Source of the DNA: Sarocladium kiliense | Taxonomy: Eukaryota > Ascomycota > Sordariomycetes > Hypocreales > Sarocladiaceae | Direction of reading: 5' to 3' | DNA length: 56,101 bases | Assembly: GCA_030734395.1 (NCBI GenBank) | Contig: JAUZTG010000040.1 | Span: 1-56,101 of the forward strand | Shown: piece by piece, positions 27,799-37,365 of the stretch | Layout: every line of letters begins with the position of its first letter | How positions within the stretch are numbered: position 1 is the first letter of the stretch | Made by a program: the position numbers and the translations under genes | The notes under the pieces: generated by a model | Databases searched by the model: none | The model's input: only the letters and a program-made list of their open reading frames with translations | What the model was told of the DNA's origin: nothing

Positions 27799-28562
27799 TG
27801 TGGCAATGGCTTCTTGTGAGATAGAGGAAAAGAGATAGTTGAGAATAACTTCGTCTATCAAAAGGGCAAATGGCCCTTCTGCTGTCCTTTATACTGGCGA
27901 GTCTGTGTTCGCACCGCCGAGGACCGTCCCATCACCCGATCTGCTCGATGCCGTCTTCTTTATGTCCCCCCTGTTCAAGCTAGTTATTCCACTGTGTACT
28001 GTGATCAACATGAGGACGCACCAGGATTAGCTTCTGTATTCAGTCCGGGGCTGGTACGAGTATGGTAGGGTCCACAAGCGCGGACACGGATCCATGCCCC
28101 CCGGGGTGGCCCACGAGCCCGATAAATCAACTTGGTGTGATGGGTGGATCACAATTCAGGTGTGGGAGTAATTTCATACTCATCATGCAGGGATTGAAGG
28201 AGATCCGGTCACAGGGCCGGATCTGAAAAGTGTGAATGAACAGCCACGGTCATCAGCCTCTCGAGAGTGTCAGCGGACTCCGAAATCAGCCCACGAGGGC
28301 CGAGGTGTGAAGGCGCTGCATATTCTCCCTTCTTGGAATATCATGAGGGTATATATACTTCACCCGTTGCCAGAAACCCTCGGAGGATCTTCTTCTAACA
28401 CCCCGAATTCATCTGGTTGATGCTGCCTTCATCTCTTGACCTCGCCGTTCTCTAGGCCATCTCAGTCCTCTCAGAGCCCAATTCCAAACGCCTCCTGCTG
28501 CGGCAGAGCCCAAGCATTCTCGGTTCGATTGGGTTGACATAGCTGGACTTGGGTCTACTGCC
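27799..28562 (+). promoter_or_regulatory. Upstream region of the WOPR gene
   Basis: No gene is supported. GGGTATATATACTT (about 28347-28360) is a TATA-like box about 205 bp before the WOPR ATG. A long intergenic leader is common for regulators of this family. Confidence 0.4.
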
Positions 28563-29687
28563 ATGCTTTCAGATCCCATAACCCCCCCTGTGCCGACATA
28601 CCAGGGATACATCAATAGCACATTCGATGCACTTCTGCTGTTTGAGGCCTGCCTCGCTGGCCATTTGAACCATGTGCCACGTCGTCCTCATGATCATGAG
28701 CGCTGGGAACTCATTAAGACCGGCAACGTATTCATCTTCGAGGAAAGGGCTTCCGGCATGAAACGATGGACAGACGGAATTGATTGGAGTCCGAGCCGGG
28801 CTCGCGGCAATTTTCTCATCTATCGCGAGATTGACGAGCCCTTTCCGCAAGGCAAGAGGCGCGCCATTAACAAAAGCAGATGTCCATCAGGGGGAGTCAA
28901 CGGGCCGATTTGCACCGTTGCAAAATTACCGCGCGTTGGCATGCCCGTACCTTCCAAGGACAAAGAGGCCCTAAGCAAGGTCTTGGTTGGTTCTTTGGTG
29001 GATTCTTACAACTTCAAGGCCGGAGGCTTGATCAAGAAAACTATATCCGTCAATGTCAATGGTGCGACTCACCATCTTGTCGGCTACTACTCGGTTGACG
29101 ATGTTCTCAAGAACCAACTCCGGCGCCCTGCTGAAGACAGCTTTTTCCAAGCTTTCATGCCCAGAGATAAGCTTCTTCTGGAGCAAAATTTCCGTTCGAG
29201 GTTTGAGGAATTCAATACTGGAGACATTGCAGATCGCCTCCCATACCATCACAACCTCATTACCGCACGGTACCAACAGCCTGAGAGTGGTGTGAGGGTG
29301 GTGCAAGCCAATGATTCCGCATGTTTTACGGCCTATGATCCTCACCTGGCGGTGGCCGAAGCACCTCTTCCCTACACGCATAAGACAGCTGAATATCGCG
29401 CTGCTCTGCCAGCTAACCTGATGAACGACGGCTGTTCACAACAGACGCAGTGGCCACACCATTTGCAGTTGCAGGAACATCACCAGCAGCATGCAGTCTC
29501 GCCGCTAGAGCAGATGGCGAATCAACACCTAATGCAGGGAATTCGCTGGGCCTATCTGCACACACCTCAGAGCCCCTTCTCAGACCTTTCCAATCCAGGC
29601 GCTCAGATGACCTTGGCTAATGGTTTCTCAATGAATATTGCGAGACAGGGATGGTTCACAGGGGAACCAATAGACCAGGACCTCTGA
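28563..29687 (+). CDS. WOPR (Gti1/Pac2) family transcription regulator, Sge1/Ryp1-like
   Basis: 374 aa, single exon, ATG at 28563. WOPRa spans about residues 12-95: TYQGYINSTFDALLLFEACL, HVPRRPHDHERWELIKTGNV, FEERASGMKRWTDG, then WSPSRARGNFLIYRE. WOPRb spans about 145-200: LVDSYNFKAGGLIKKTISV, HHLVGYYSVDDVLKNQLRRP. Between the boxes the usual basic linker is shortened (GKRRAINKSR). The C-terminus is Gln/His-rich (HHLQLQEHHQQH), as in Wor1, Ryp1 and Sge1, master switches of morphology and effector expression that bind DNA through the two boxes. WSPSRARGNFL departs from the commoner WSPSRILGNFL. The divergence and the subtelomeric site suggest an accessory paralogue rather than the core copy. 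Confidence 0.9.
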   Translation: MLSDPITPPVPTYQGYINSTFDALLLFEACLAGHLNHVPRRPHDHERWELIKTGNVFIFEERASGMKRWTDGIDWSPSRARGNFLIYREIDEPFPQGKRRAINKSRCPSGGVNGPICTVAKLPRVGMPVPSKDKEALSKVLVGSLVDSYNFKAGGLIKKTISVNVNGATHHLVGYYSVDDVLKNQLRRPAEDSFFQAFMPRDKLLLEQNFRSRFEEFNTGDIADRLPYHHNLITARYQQPESGVRVVQANDSACFTAYDPHLAVAEAPLPYTHKTAEYRAALPANLMNDGCSQQTQWPHHLQLQEHHQQHAVSPLEQMANQHLMQGIRWAYLHTPQSPFSDLSNPGAQMTLANGFSMNIARQGWFTGEPIDQDL

Positions 29688-29835
29688 GTAGGCTAAACAG
29701 ATCAATTGCAGGAATGCTTCCATCATTGCCGGTAATTCTAAAGTGTTCACGGTTTCACAATACATCTGATTGCCCATTCCACGTTCGAAGAAGCTCTATT
29801 CCATCGAAATTAGCCACCAGAAGGATAAACACCTG

Positions 29836-30558
29836 TCAAATATGCAACATACCCTGTCGACTATCACAAGCTTGTTCATAGGGAGGGGGTCCGTCCGGAT
29901 CCGAATCCGGATCCTCAGACTCGGTGTCGTTCAAGGATTCATCCAATTCCCTACTCTCCACCCCCTCTGAATCTTCACTTGAACGGTCCATAGCAGTATC
30001 ACTCGATGAGTGGTCGTGGTCCCAGGCGGACTGGTTGGGAACCGAACACAAAGGGGGCGTTGGCCATCCTTCTGGGATCACTAGTGTCGAAGGAGGCCGG
30101 GAATGTTGGAGAGCCTTCCTCCAGGCATCGATGTACTCCCAGGTCATGAAACCTGGCGGCATATTATCGGGCAGGCGGTGTTTGCATTTCCGTGTGCCAT
30201 GCGTGAGCCTCTTGACTTCACGAAGTAGAGCTTGTTTCTCGGCAGGCGACCGGGGTGGAGAGCTGTCGTTTTCAGGACGAGGGAGGTCGGCCGGCAACCT
30301 GCGGAATTGCGGGCAGCGGCCAGTGTAGTAACCATAGGCGAGGGCGGCTCTATGAGGAATTTCATTAAGAAGGAGTTCGATCCTAGATTCATCGAGAGGA
30401 AGTTCGATCATTTGATGAGAGTTGCCCATCTTTAGGTGGCTTTCGATGACTTGGAGACGGTCATCATACCATCTGAGACTTCGGTCTGGTGGAACTGGAA
30501 GGCCCAGCGCCAGGCTAAGGTAGAGGGTGTGGGCATAGCAGCGAAAATCAATACCCAT
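29836..30558 (-). CDS. Orphan protein with PPPY motif and acidic tail
   Basis: 240 aa from the ATG at 30558 (the open frame upstream has only TTG); a TTTATAC box lies ~35 bp upstream on the minus strand. The N-terminal ~140 residues look folded (CYAHTLYLSLALGLPVPPD, ELPLDESRIELLLNEIPHRA, YGYYTGRCPQFRRLP). Then come Trp-containing segments (PGFMTWEYIDAWRKAL) and a strongly acidic tail (ESEDPDSDPDGPPPYEQA) with a PPPY motif, a potential WW-domain ligand as in ubiquitin-ligase adaptors. It is convergent with the WOPR gene; their ends are ~150 bp apart. Family not recognised. Confidence 0.6.
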   Translation of the reverse strand: MGIDFRCYAHTLYLSLALGLPVPPDRSLRWYDDRLQVIESHLKMGNSHQMIELPLDESRIELLLNEIPHRAALAYGYYTGRCPQFRRLPADLPRPENDSSPPRSPAEKQALLREVKRLTHGTRKCKHRLPDNMPPGFMTWEYIDAWRKALQHSRPPSTLVIPEGWPTPPLCSVPNQSAWDHDHSSSDTAMDRSSEDSEGVESRELDESLNDTESEDPDSDPDGPPPYEQACDSRQGMLHI

Positions 30559-31731
30559 AGTAACAAAGGCCAAAGATTCATAGGAAAGTGTATAAATGTA
30601 TGAGATGACTCTCCACCTTCAACACTCTGGGCGAGAGGAGCATACTGCCCACTTATAGCTTTCCACATTGAGCCACAAATGCTGGAGAGATACCGAGTAT
30701 CGCGTGTTCCGACATGCTATCATGGTTGGGTATGCCTGCACGACTCACCATGTGTCTCTTCTGCACAAGAGTGCTCACGCAAGCTGAGCCCCGAGTCTGT
30801 CGGTGAACGGTTGACAGGGCATCTGGCAATCGGGCAACAACTCAATCATCTCATTGGCTTCCTGACAGGTCGAGATATGCATGCGCTCTCACACACTTCC
30901 AGCCGCCGTCCCTTGGTATTGTGAAGCAGGGGGTTGACCGGTGAGCCTCATCAACCAGCGAACCGATGCCGAAACGAACCCTTGTCAAGCGTACTTCGAG
31001 CAGGCCTCACTGCAGCCTGGTGATACTGGGCGCTGAAGCTGCATTAGCAAGCTCGCTTATGCAAGAGCCGTCGCAGAATATATCGTCGTAGGGCACCCAA
31101 AGCAGAGCGGCTGTTCGCCTCACCGACACCCTTTCATACTAGCTGCGGCACAGCAGCCTTTTGAGCCCGTGAAAGATGAATCGGGCAGTCTCGCTACAGC
31201 CTGATGGTGGTTTGGGCGCAAGCTGCATTGGTCAAGTCGCTTATGCAGGAGACCATGCAATATGAGCCTCCGTTGGCTGACACCATAGACTGCGGTGAAG
31301 CAAGGTTGGCGGTGAAGTCGGATAGCCGTACCTTGCACTGGCGACGACTGACGGATCTCAGAGGCTGATACTATTTCATGTGTGCAAGTACACTTACCTT
31401 CAGGGCTAGACAGCCAACGAGAGGAAATACCCCACTCATGAGGCGAGATGTGTTTGCCGCAAAGGTCAACACAAGGCTCATGGGAGCGATATCAAGTTGC
31501 AATCAAGATTATCCGTCCGTCTAGCTGGTATCGTGCATGCTGGCTCACCCCGGCGATTCCCTTGCTCGTTGAATTGAGCAATTCTCCACAAACTGTGGTC
31601 GTGTCTACATTCTTCCTAATGGTGACCCGTCCTCCGTCTTCTTCAACCCTCCTCATCCCCGTCCCCCTTCCACACCCCGACTGTAGCAATGTCAACTGAT
31701 CCTGACTTGGGCAGCTTGGGCAGAAATGCGA
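30559..31731. repeat. Intergenic, with a degenerate ~180-bp direct repeat
   Basis: Two similar stretches lie at about 31010-31080 and 31190-31264: CTGCAGCCTGGTGATACTGG resembles CTACAGCCTGATGGTGGTTT, and both continue GGGCGC..AAGCTGCATT..AAG..TCGCTTATGCA.GAG. No coding frame of value was seen. Confidence 0.5.
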
Positions 31732-33120
31732 TCAAGCCCCGTGGAGTGGCTTGCGTCCACACACAGCGTAACTAGCACTCGTTAGTGTCTGTTGCCCAAG
31801 AAGCTGAAGTGCCACGTACGCTGTGAAGTACGCCCTTACATTGCGGTCCCAGATACTCTTGCGAACTTTTGCCAGAAATACAAGAGTCTCTTCCTTGGTC
31901 CATCCCAAGTCGCGAGTGAACAAACGAAGGCTAAGACCCTCAAGGCCACCCGTGAACATCTCGCCCACAACCTGACCCAGCAACTTGAGTTCGGGATCGC
32001 GTGGCCAGCATCCGATAGGCATGTACCGCACCTCCTCTTTGACGATGAAGCCCACACTTCTGAGTATGTTTGCAAGCTGTGTCGCAATATCTATGTGTCG
32101 TCCTGACCTCTTCGCCGCCTCTACCATATTGACCGACCATTTGTGCAAGTCCGTTCGTTCGAAGCTTCCCCGCAAGCAGGTGCCGGTGAGGGGATATAAA
32201 AGGTCCTGAATCTCGAAAGAGCCTCCGGGTCTTAAATTTCTGCAATCGGTCAGAAAGGAATTTCTTACCGCTGCTTGGGACCTACTTGTATGCTTTCGAA
32301 GCAAGCGCTGGCCAATCCGCAATGGAACCAGACATTTGCCGGCAAAAGATGTAGTCAAACCAAGAGTTCCATGTCCACTCGTCCTCGATATCGTCCAACT
32401 CGAATCTGCAGTTGGGAGGCACCCTGTGAGACGTGTCAGTTCTGCGTGCTGACAGTCCTGGCCAGCGCACCATTTAGGTTGGATAGGGCTTAAGTCGACC
32501 CCGATGACCTCTGCATCTGGGTGTTCGTCCGCTTTCCAAATGATCAGTTATGAGTGCAACGGAAGGTCTGCTGTTAACTGACCATAATGTTCAGCCCAGA
32601 TGCCAGTGCCTGTTCCCAAGTCGAGGACTCGTTCCCCGGGGCTTGGGGTTTGGTGAAGAGCCAACTTGCCGTCGAAAGCCAACAAGAAGGCATAGTCCAT
32701 CAAATCTAGTGTACGTTCAGTTCCTTCTCCGGAATATAGTCGCGGCTTTCGCTCCCTACCTAATCTCCATTGTTCCGCCTAGCGAATGTAAGCACGTGCA
32801 TGCTGGCTCCTGAGCGGTACTGACCTCGTCATTTGGAAATGGATATGCTGTATGCTGTCAGTAACTTTCGGTGTGGCCAGTCTCCTACGACTCACTGCCT
32901 TCACGATACGCATGGTATCTCCGACCATTCTCGAAGTGATGATTGCGAATTCCCGACTCGAGTGACTGCGTGGATACCTCATCATCCTGACATTGTCAGT
33001 AAACATCTGAGTCAGAACCGGGAAACGTACATCTTCGAAGGCAGAGTCACTGAATGGTTCGGCTGTGGGAATCTCATCAGGCTGCAGAAGACTCATTGCA
33101 TTAGCCAGCACCGTCGCCAT
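31732..33120 (-). CDS. LaeA-like SAM-dependent methyltransferase, eight exons
   Basis: Exons on the minus strand: 33120-33031, 32986-32896, 32847-32825, 32778-32583, 32531-32471, 32423-32286, 32239-31820 and 31771-31732. All seven introns are 44-51 nt with GT..AG ends, and every junction phase agrees, giving 352 aa. The N-terminus is acidic, then ENGRRYHAYREGTYPFPNDE, which is characteristic of the family. Motif I is RVLDLGTGTGIWA, motif II DAEVIGVDLSPIQP, then WVPPNCRFELDDIEDEWTW, FDYIFCRQMSGSI and NLRPGGSFEIQD. It ends YAVCGRKP. These are class I Rossmann methyltransferase features shared with LaeA and its many paralogues. LaeA itself governs secondary metabolism, but most paralogues are uncharacterised. 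No enzyme cluster is adjacent. The frame is intact. Confidence 0.9.
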
Positions 33121-33686
33121 GTCGTGTGACGTTGACGTGCATGAATGAATGGAGAGAAGAGCAAACACATGCTTGAGTTACTCCAATCAAGGCTACCGGC
33201 AGGCATACGCGAGTGACCATCCGCCCACCCTGAGCACGTCCAAGTGAGCCGGTGGTATTACCGCATGGCATGACATGCTCAGAGAGTATATCCGACGTCG
33301 TGGCGTCTCCTCAACACCAATGCCAAGGCGGTTCAGAGACAAGGATACTGCAACAAGGGGCTTTGCTAAAGGCACACTGGCCTAGCAGCTGAGCTTAATA
33401 GTCGACAGGGGTGCCAGGAATTACCGAACAGAGTTAGAATTGCGCCTTTGCACGGACCTGTGGTACGGGTGGCGAGGGAGGTACATGCTGCGCGTACTGT
33501 GGTGCCAAATCTGGCAGCAGGGTACAACCTATAGGTACCACACATGCCAACATTGGCAGTCAAGTACAAAGCCCTACGTATCCCCGCTGTCAGAACTGGC
33601 AACACAGTACATTCTCAATGAACCTTTGATGCCGTTTGGGGTGCCTGGATACTTTTCTACTTCCTTTACCCACAAAGACCTAGAGC
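33121..33686. other. Intergenic between divergent genes, no supported gene
   Basis: Shared upstream region of the methyltransferase (minus) and the 33687 gene (plus). No domain-bearing frame was seen. Confidence 0.5.
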
Positions 33687-34933
33687 ATGGCATTCACTGA
33701 TAGGACGAGAACCGATGCTTCGTTTGCTCTCCAGAGAAGTCAATGGCCTCGACATCGACGAGCTGTTTATGCCTTCCTGCACGGACTCGAACTCAGGTTC
33801 TCAGGCGGTTCCTTTTCCGACGCGAATTTCGAGAAATGGACATACGTTGTTGCTGCCCTTTCACCTACTGCGTTATCGCAGGTCGCCAGGTCGCCAGCTG
33901 TTCTCGAGGACTTCTCTATTCCCACGGACTTCAAGTATGACGAATTTTGGCCTAGGATATACCTCGAAAGCAGAGCAAGAGCTCCAGTGTTGAGCACATT
34001 ACTCCTTCTCGGTATGTTCTCCGTGCCTTTCTCCAAGTGGCCTTCTAACTATGACGGACAGATGCTGCGTTGCATGACCTGAAGACCTCTACTTGGGAAG
34101 CTCGCTCTTCATCGTATCCAGACTTCAAGCGACTGCTGGCTGAGTTGAGCAAGGAGATAAACAAACATCAACCAGGGCCGCCAGATCCTGCCGAGACGGA
34201 GTCACAACATGAACTACCAGAGACCACAGCAAGAAAACGACGCCGTGTCGAGGAAAGCGCAGTACATGACGAGAGGGCTGGAGACCAAGATCTGGCCTGG
34301 ACTCCGGGCACATCAACCACAACCGGCGCAGTACACGAGCCTGATGCCGCAAAGCAAATCAGCTTTCTCGAAACTCCGATATCCAGCCTCGACCAGAGTT
34401 CCAACGTTGAAGACTTCACATTATTCGAGATCCCAGATCCCGAGTCGATGTTCGACAACGCGGACTTGCCAGCCATACAATTTGGCCATACGACAAATAT
34501 CGAGGAATTCGCTCTGAGTTTTGTCCCCGAACACCTCAGTATCCCTCCAGATCCAGGCTCGTGCACCTTTCCCGAATCTGTTCCAAGTTCTCTACAGTCC
34601 GGTGATGATCAGCAAATCAACAACGACTCCTTGCGGAACTACAACACTGCAGTCCTCCGTCACTCGGGTAGCACTTCCGCGCGACAGTTGGAGCTTCCGC
34701 CCTTCACTGGTAGGTATCTCCGGCAAGCTGTCGCCCCAAACACTGATTGCAACCAGGTCAGTAGGCGTCCGTACGGTAAGTGGCTTCGCGAAAGGACCCC
34801 GTAGTCGTATTGCACCAATTTTCTAACGTGTCAATAGATTAGTGCCGTGTTCTTCGGTTCACAGGGCGACGTACTGTTCCAGGCGCAAGCTGGAGGGCAG
34901 TTGCAACAGCGAGGGAGTTGGCGCCTAGCCTAG
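33687..34933 (+). CDS. Orphan protein with nuclear localisation signal, spliced
   Basis: Exon 1 is 33687-34011. Intron 1 is 34012-34061 (50 nt; GTATGT, CTAAC, CAG), in phase. Exon 2 reads DAALHDLKTSTWEARSS onward. Two further introns are likely: 34710-34761 (GTAGGT..CAG) and 34776-34837 (GTAAGT, TTCTAAC, TAG). With these the frame continues through ISAVFFGSQGDVLFQAQAGG to TAG at 34933; without them it stops at 34804. The N-terminal ~110 residues look helical and globular (RAVYAFLHGLELRFSGGSF, DFKYDEFWPRIYLESRARAP). A basic signal ARKRRRVEE follows, then a long acidic, Ser/Pro-rich region resembling an activation domain. Function is not recognised; the last two introns are tentative. Confidence 0.6.
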
Positions 34934-35337
34934 GGTCTGTGCAGGTCTCTGTCCCATCAACAAGACCAAAGTTCGCCGTTGTGAGGAACCGCCCCAGGCC
35001 GTCTGCCACGCGAATGCCATCTGGTATATGGCGCTGCTCGAGGTGTGTCACCATTGGCGAAGCTTTGTTCTCCTCGGACTCTGTTGCCACAGGACAAAAT
35101 CCCGCTGCCAATGCTTTGCGGGCTGGCTGCGGGGGAGGAAGCCATCACGTGACCATGTCGAACCCAGAAGCAACATCGTGGGGGAGCTTCCCGCCAAAGC
35201 ATGCGGTCGTGGAGATAGTTGGAAAGATTGGGTACAAGCAACGACGAGGATGACACAACCTGCGGCTCTTTCACCTCATCCAAAATGTATTCTTAAAACA
35301 GCATGTTCGCACCGTGCCATCAATTCCTTGCCTCTAT
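34934..35337. other. Intergenic, no supported gene
   Basis: Short overlapping frames on both strands only; none has domain content. Confidence 0.45.
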
Positions 35338-35600
35338 TGATGTTCTGGGTAAATATTATACACCGAGACTTATATATGAACATCGAATTATAGTCCTGTT
35401 CTGAGAAGCTACTGCTCCAGAAGATTGTGAGCAGCGAACGTTGCAGAAGGATGTCTGAGGCCCGCTCTACAGCTCTGCTGCCGATTAGCTTTGGCAAGAT
35501 CTCCGATGGCTTCGCGACCTGGCGAAGTTATGGCGGACTGAACAGGAAGACGGCTTCGAGACCTTGCGGCGCTAACGAACTCGCTGGGCAACATCAGCAT
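35338..35600 (+). repeat. Dispersed repeat, copy 1 (partner at 42955-43225)
   Basis: It shares TTATATAT(G/A)AACAT..AATTATAGTCCT(G/A)TTCTGAGA, then after an indel GCTCTGCTGCCGAT-type sequence, GATGGCTTCGCGAC(C/G)TGGCG and TTCGAGACCTTGCGGCGCT, with the copy at 42955-43225 in the same orientation. On the minus strand this copy encodes RRKVSKPSSCSVRHNFARSR, matching the C-terminal end of the 43149-44210 gene. It is therefore a fragment of that gene plus its downstream sequence. Confidence 0.8.
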
Positions 35601-37365
35601 CGTAGCGGAGGAAAAGGTGGGCGGTAGGGTTGAACTCGGGGGATGTCGACGCTTGCGAGAACCGACTCGGACATACTGTAGCTCTTCCAAAGAGCAAGGG
35701 ATGAACGTCTGTAGGTGTACGCTGCATTGTTGCCTGTGGGTGACTAGGACTCGGGCCAGTGCTCGGGAGTTTATACAAGTCGCTTCTGGCCTGTTAGCGT
35801 GGGATTCCTTCACGGCTTCTGTAATCCATTTCTGGAGATAAGACCTTAGTCCGTACCTTGACGGGAAGGGCAGCCACTTATGGACTTTGGTAGTTAGCAC
35901 AAGCGGCCTTTAATTCACTGCTGACGCATCCAAGGGCGTTGCCTGTTTGCCTGTTCACCATGTGACTATATCTGGTCTTTGTTTATGTCCAGAACTGGAT
36001 CATCGAATGGTTAAATCTCGGGAAAGCGATGACTAATATGGGATCCACCTTGAATACTGTAGACGTAACCAGTAGCTCAGCACATCCTGTGCCTCTACAG
36101 GAGTTTTGTGCGGCCTGAAGGCCGCTGGACGGAAAATACATACTTACCAAGTAAGACAAGCACCTTCCTCTACAATCATACTTTCTTGGTATCCTACTTC
36201 TTATATACTGTGAAGTGTTCCCTGGATCGCCCTGGATCACAAAGTGATCCGTCGTGATCCCTTGCTGGAGCACTTCCTTGGCGGAGCGATCCTCATGGTC
36301 ACGTGACCTGAACTCGACCCAGGTTCCGTGTCCAGGTTCCTTCTCATTCAGACACTAGACATGCCCAACAGCTCCGCCACGAATGTCTCCCAGCCAAGCC
36401 AGTGCAGATGGCGCAGCGGGTGTGGCATGGACCTGATCTCACATGCAATGCAGGAGCCAGTGTCGTCGCTGATGAGGCTGTCAGAGGACCATCTCCCCTG
36501 TGATGCTGGCGGTGACATGAGTTGCCACGGAGGTCAAGTACCTAGATTCTCTGCGGTACAATGCGACTCGGTGCGACTAGAGTCGGTCATGATCGTGTCG
36601 CGGACGCGTTGCGGACTTGCTCGTGCTCTGGCTGAAGAAGCCAGCTAGTAAGTGGAGGAGTCCGTCGCAGAAATGTCACCTTCAAAGGAATCTTCAGGTT
36701 AGAATGGCAGCTGGAGCACCCATGTCCGTGCAGTTGCTCGTCAGGCCTTCCAGTTGTCGATGAGAAGGGGCTGGACCTGTGACAGCGGCATTCAAAAGCG
36801 CCATAAGTCTCGGCCCGCCGCAGCCGTCAATGCTGGCAGCGCAATGATGGGAGGTGAACGCCTGCCTTTGCCACACGAAGTTACAGGGTCGAATGATTGG
36901 ATCAGAGGTTTCGGTGATGCCGAAACGCCATGGCTCCACACGCCACCGCGCCATTGGATGACGGGGAAACAGGGCTGTGACATCGTCGCAAAGGACGGCG
37001 GCAAGTCGCCTGTTAAGTGGATGGCCATGCAGAATGTCCAGCATTGGCTGGCGGATACGGATGCAATGAGAACAAAGTGGCCCACCAACCATACACACAA
37101 CCTACCCGTGCCACGGCCGACTTTATTGGCACTCCCAGGACTCGCACCACTCACTCACCTCCAGCTTGCTGCCTTTGTCCTTCTATGATAACTGACCAGG
37201 CTGCGCTCTTCGACTGACGGTGATAAACAATATGCCGTCGTCACGTCCCCCCTTCTCCCTCTTCCTGGGTGACTCAACATCAGCCTCCTCGTCGATGTAG
37301 ACGGACCGCACAACCCTATCATACCACCCGTCAGTCTGGCGGCCTCGTGCGCCTCCCTCCACACG
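35601..37365. other. Intergenic, no supported gene
   Basis: Several medium frames overlap antisense (for example 36694-37098 minus against 36754-37188 plus), none with a recognisable domain. GTCACGTGAC at about 36298-36307 is the same E-box palindrome found ahead of the HeLo receptor, here ~1.06 kb before the PNP receptor ATG. Confidence 0.5.

Noticed and set aside
35601..35900. 163-codon minus-strand gene at 35409-35900
   Set aside because: Its conserved part is the dispersed repeat read in a frame different from the coding frame of the 43-kb gene; the rest has no support.
36694..37188. Overlapping antisense frames of 120-144 codons
   Set aside because: Both strands open over the same bases with no domain or start context; looks like GC-driven chance.
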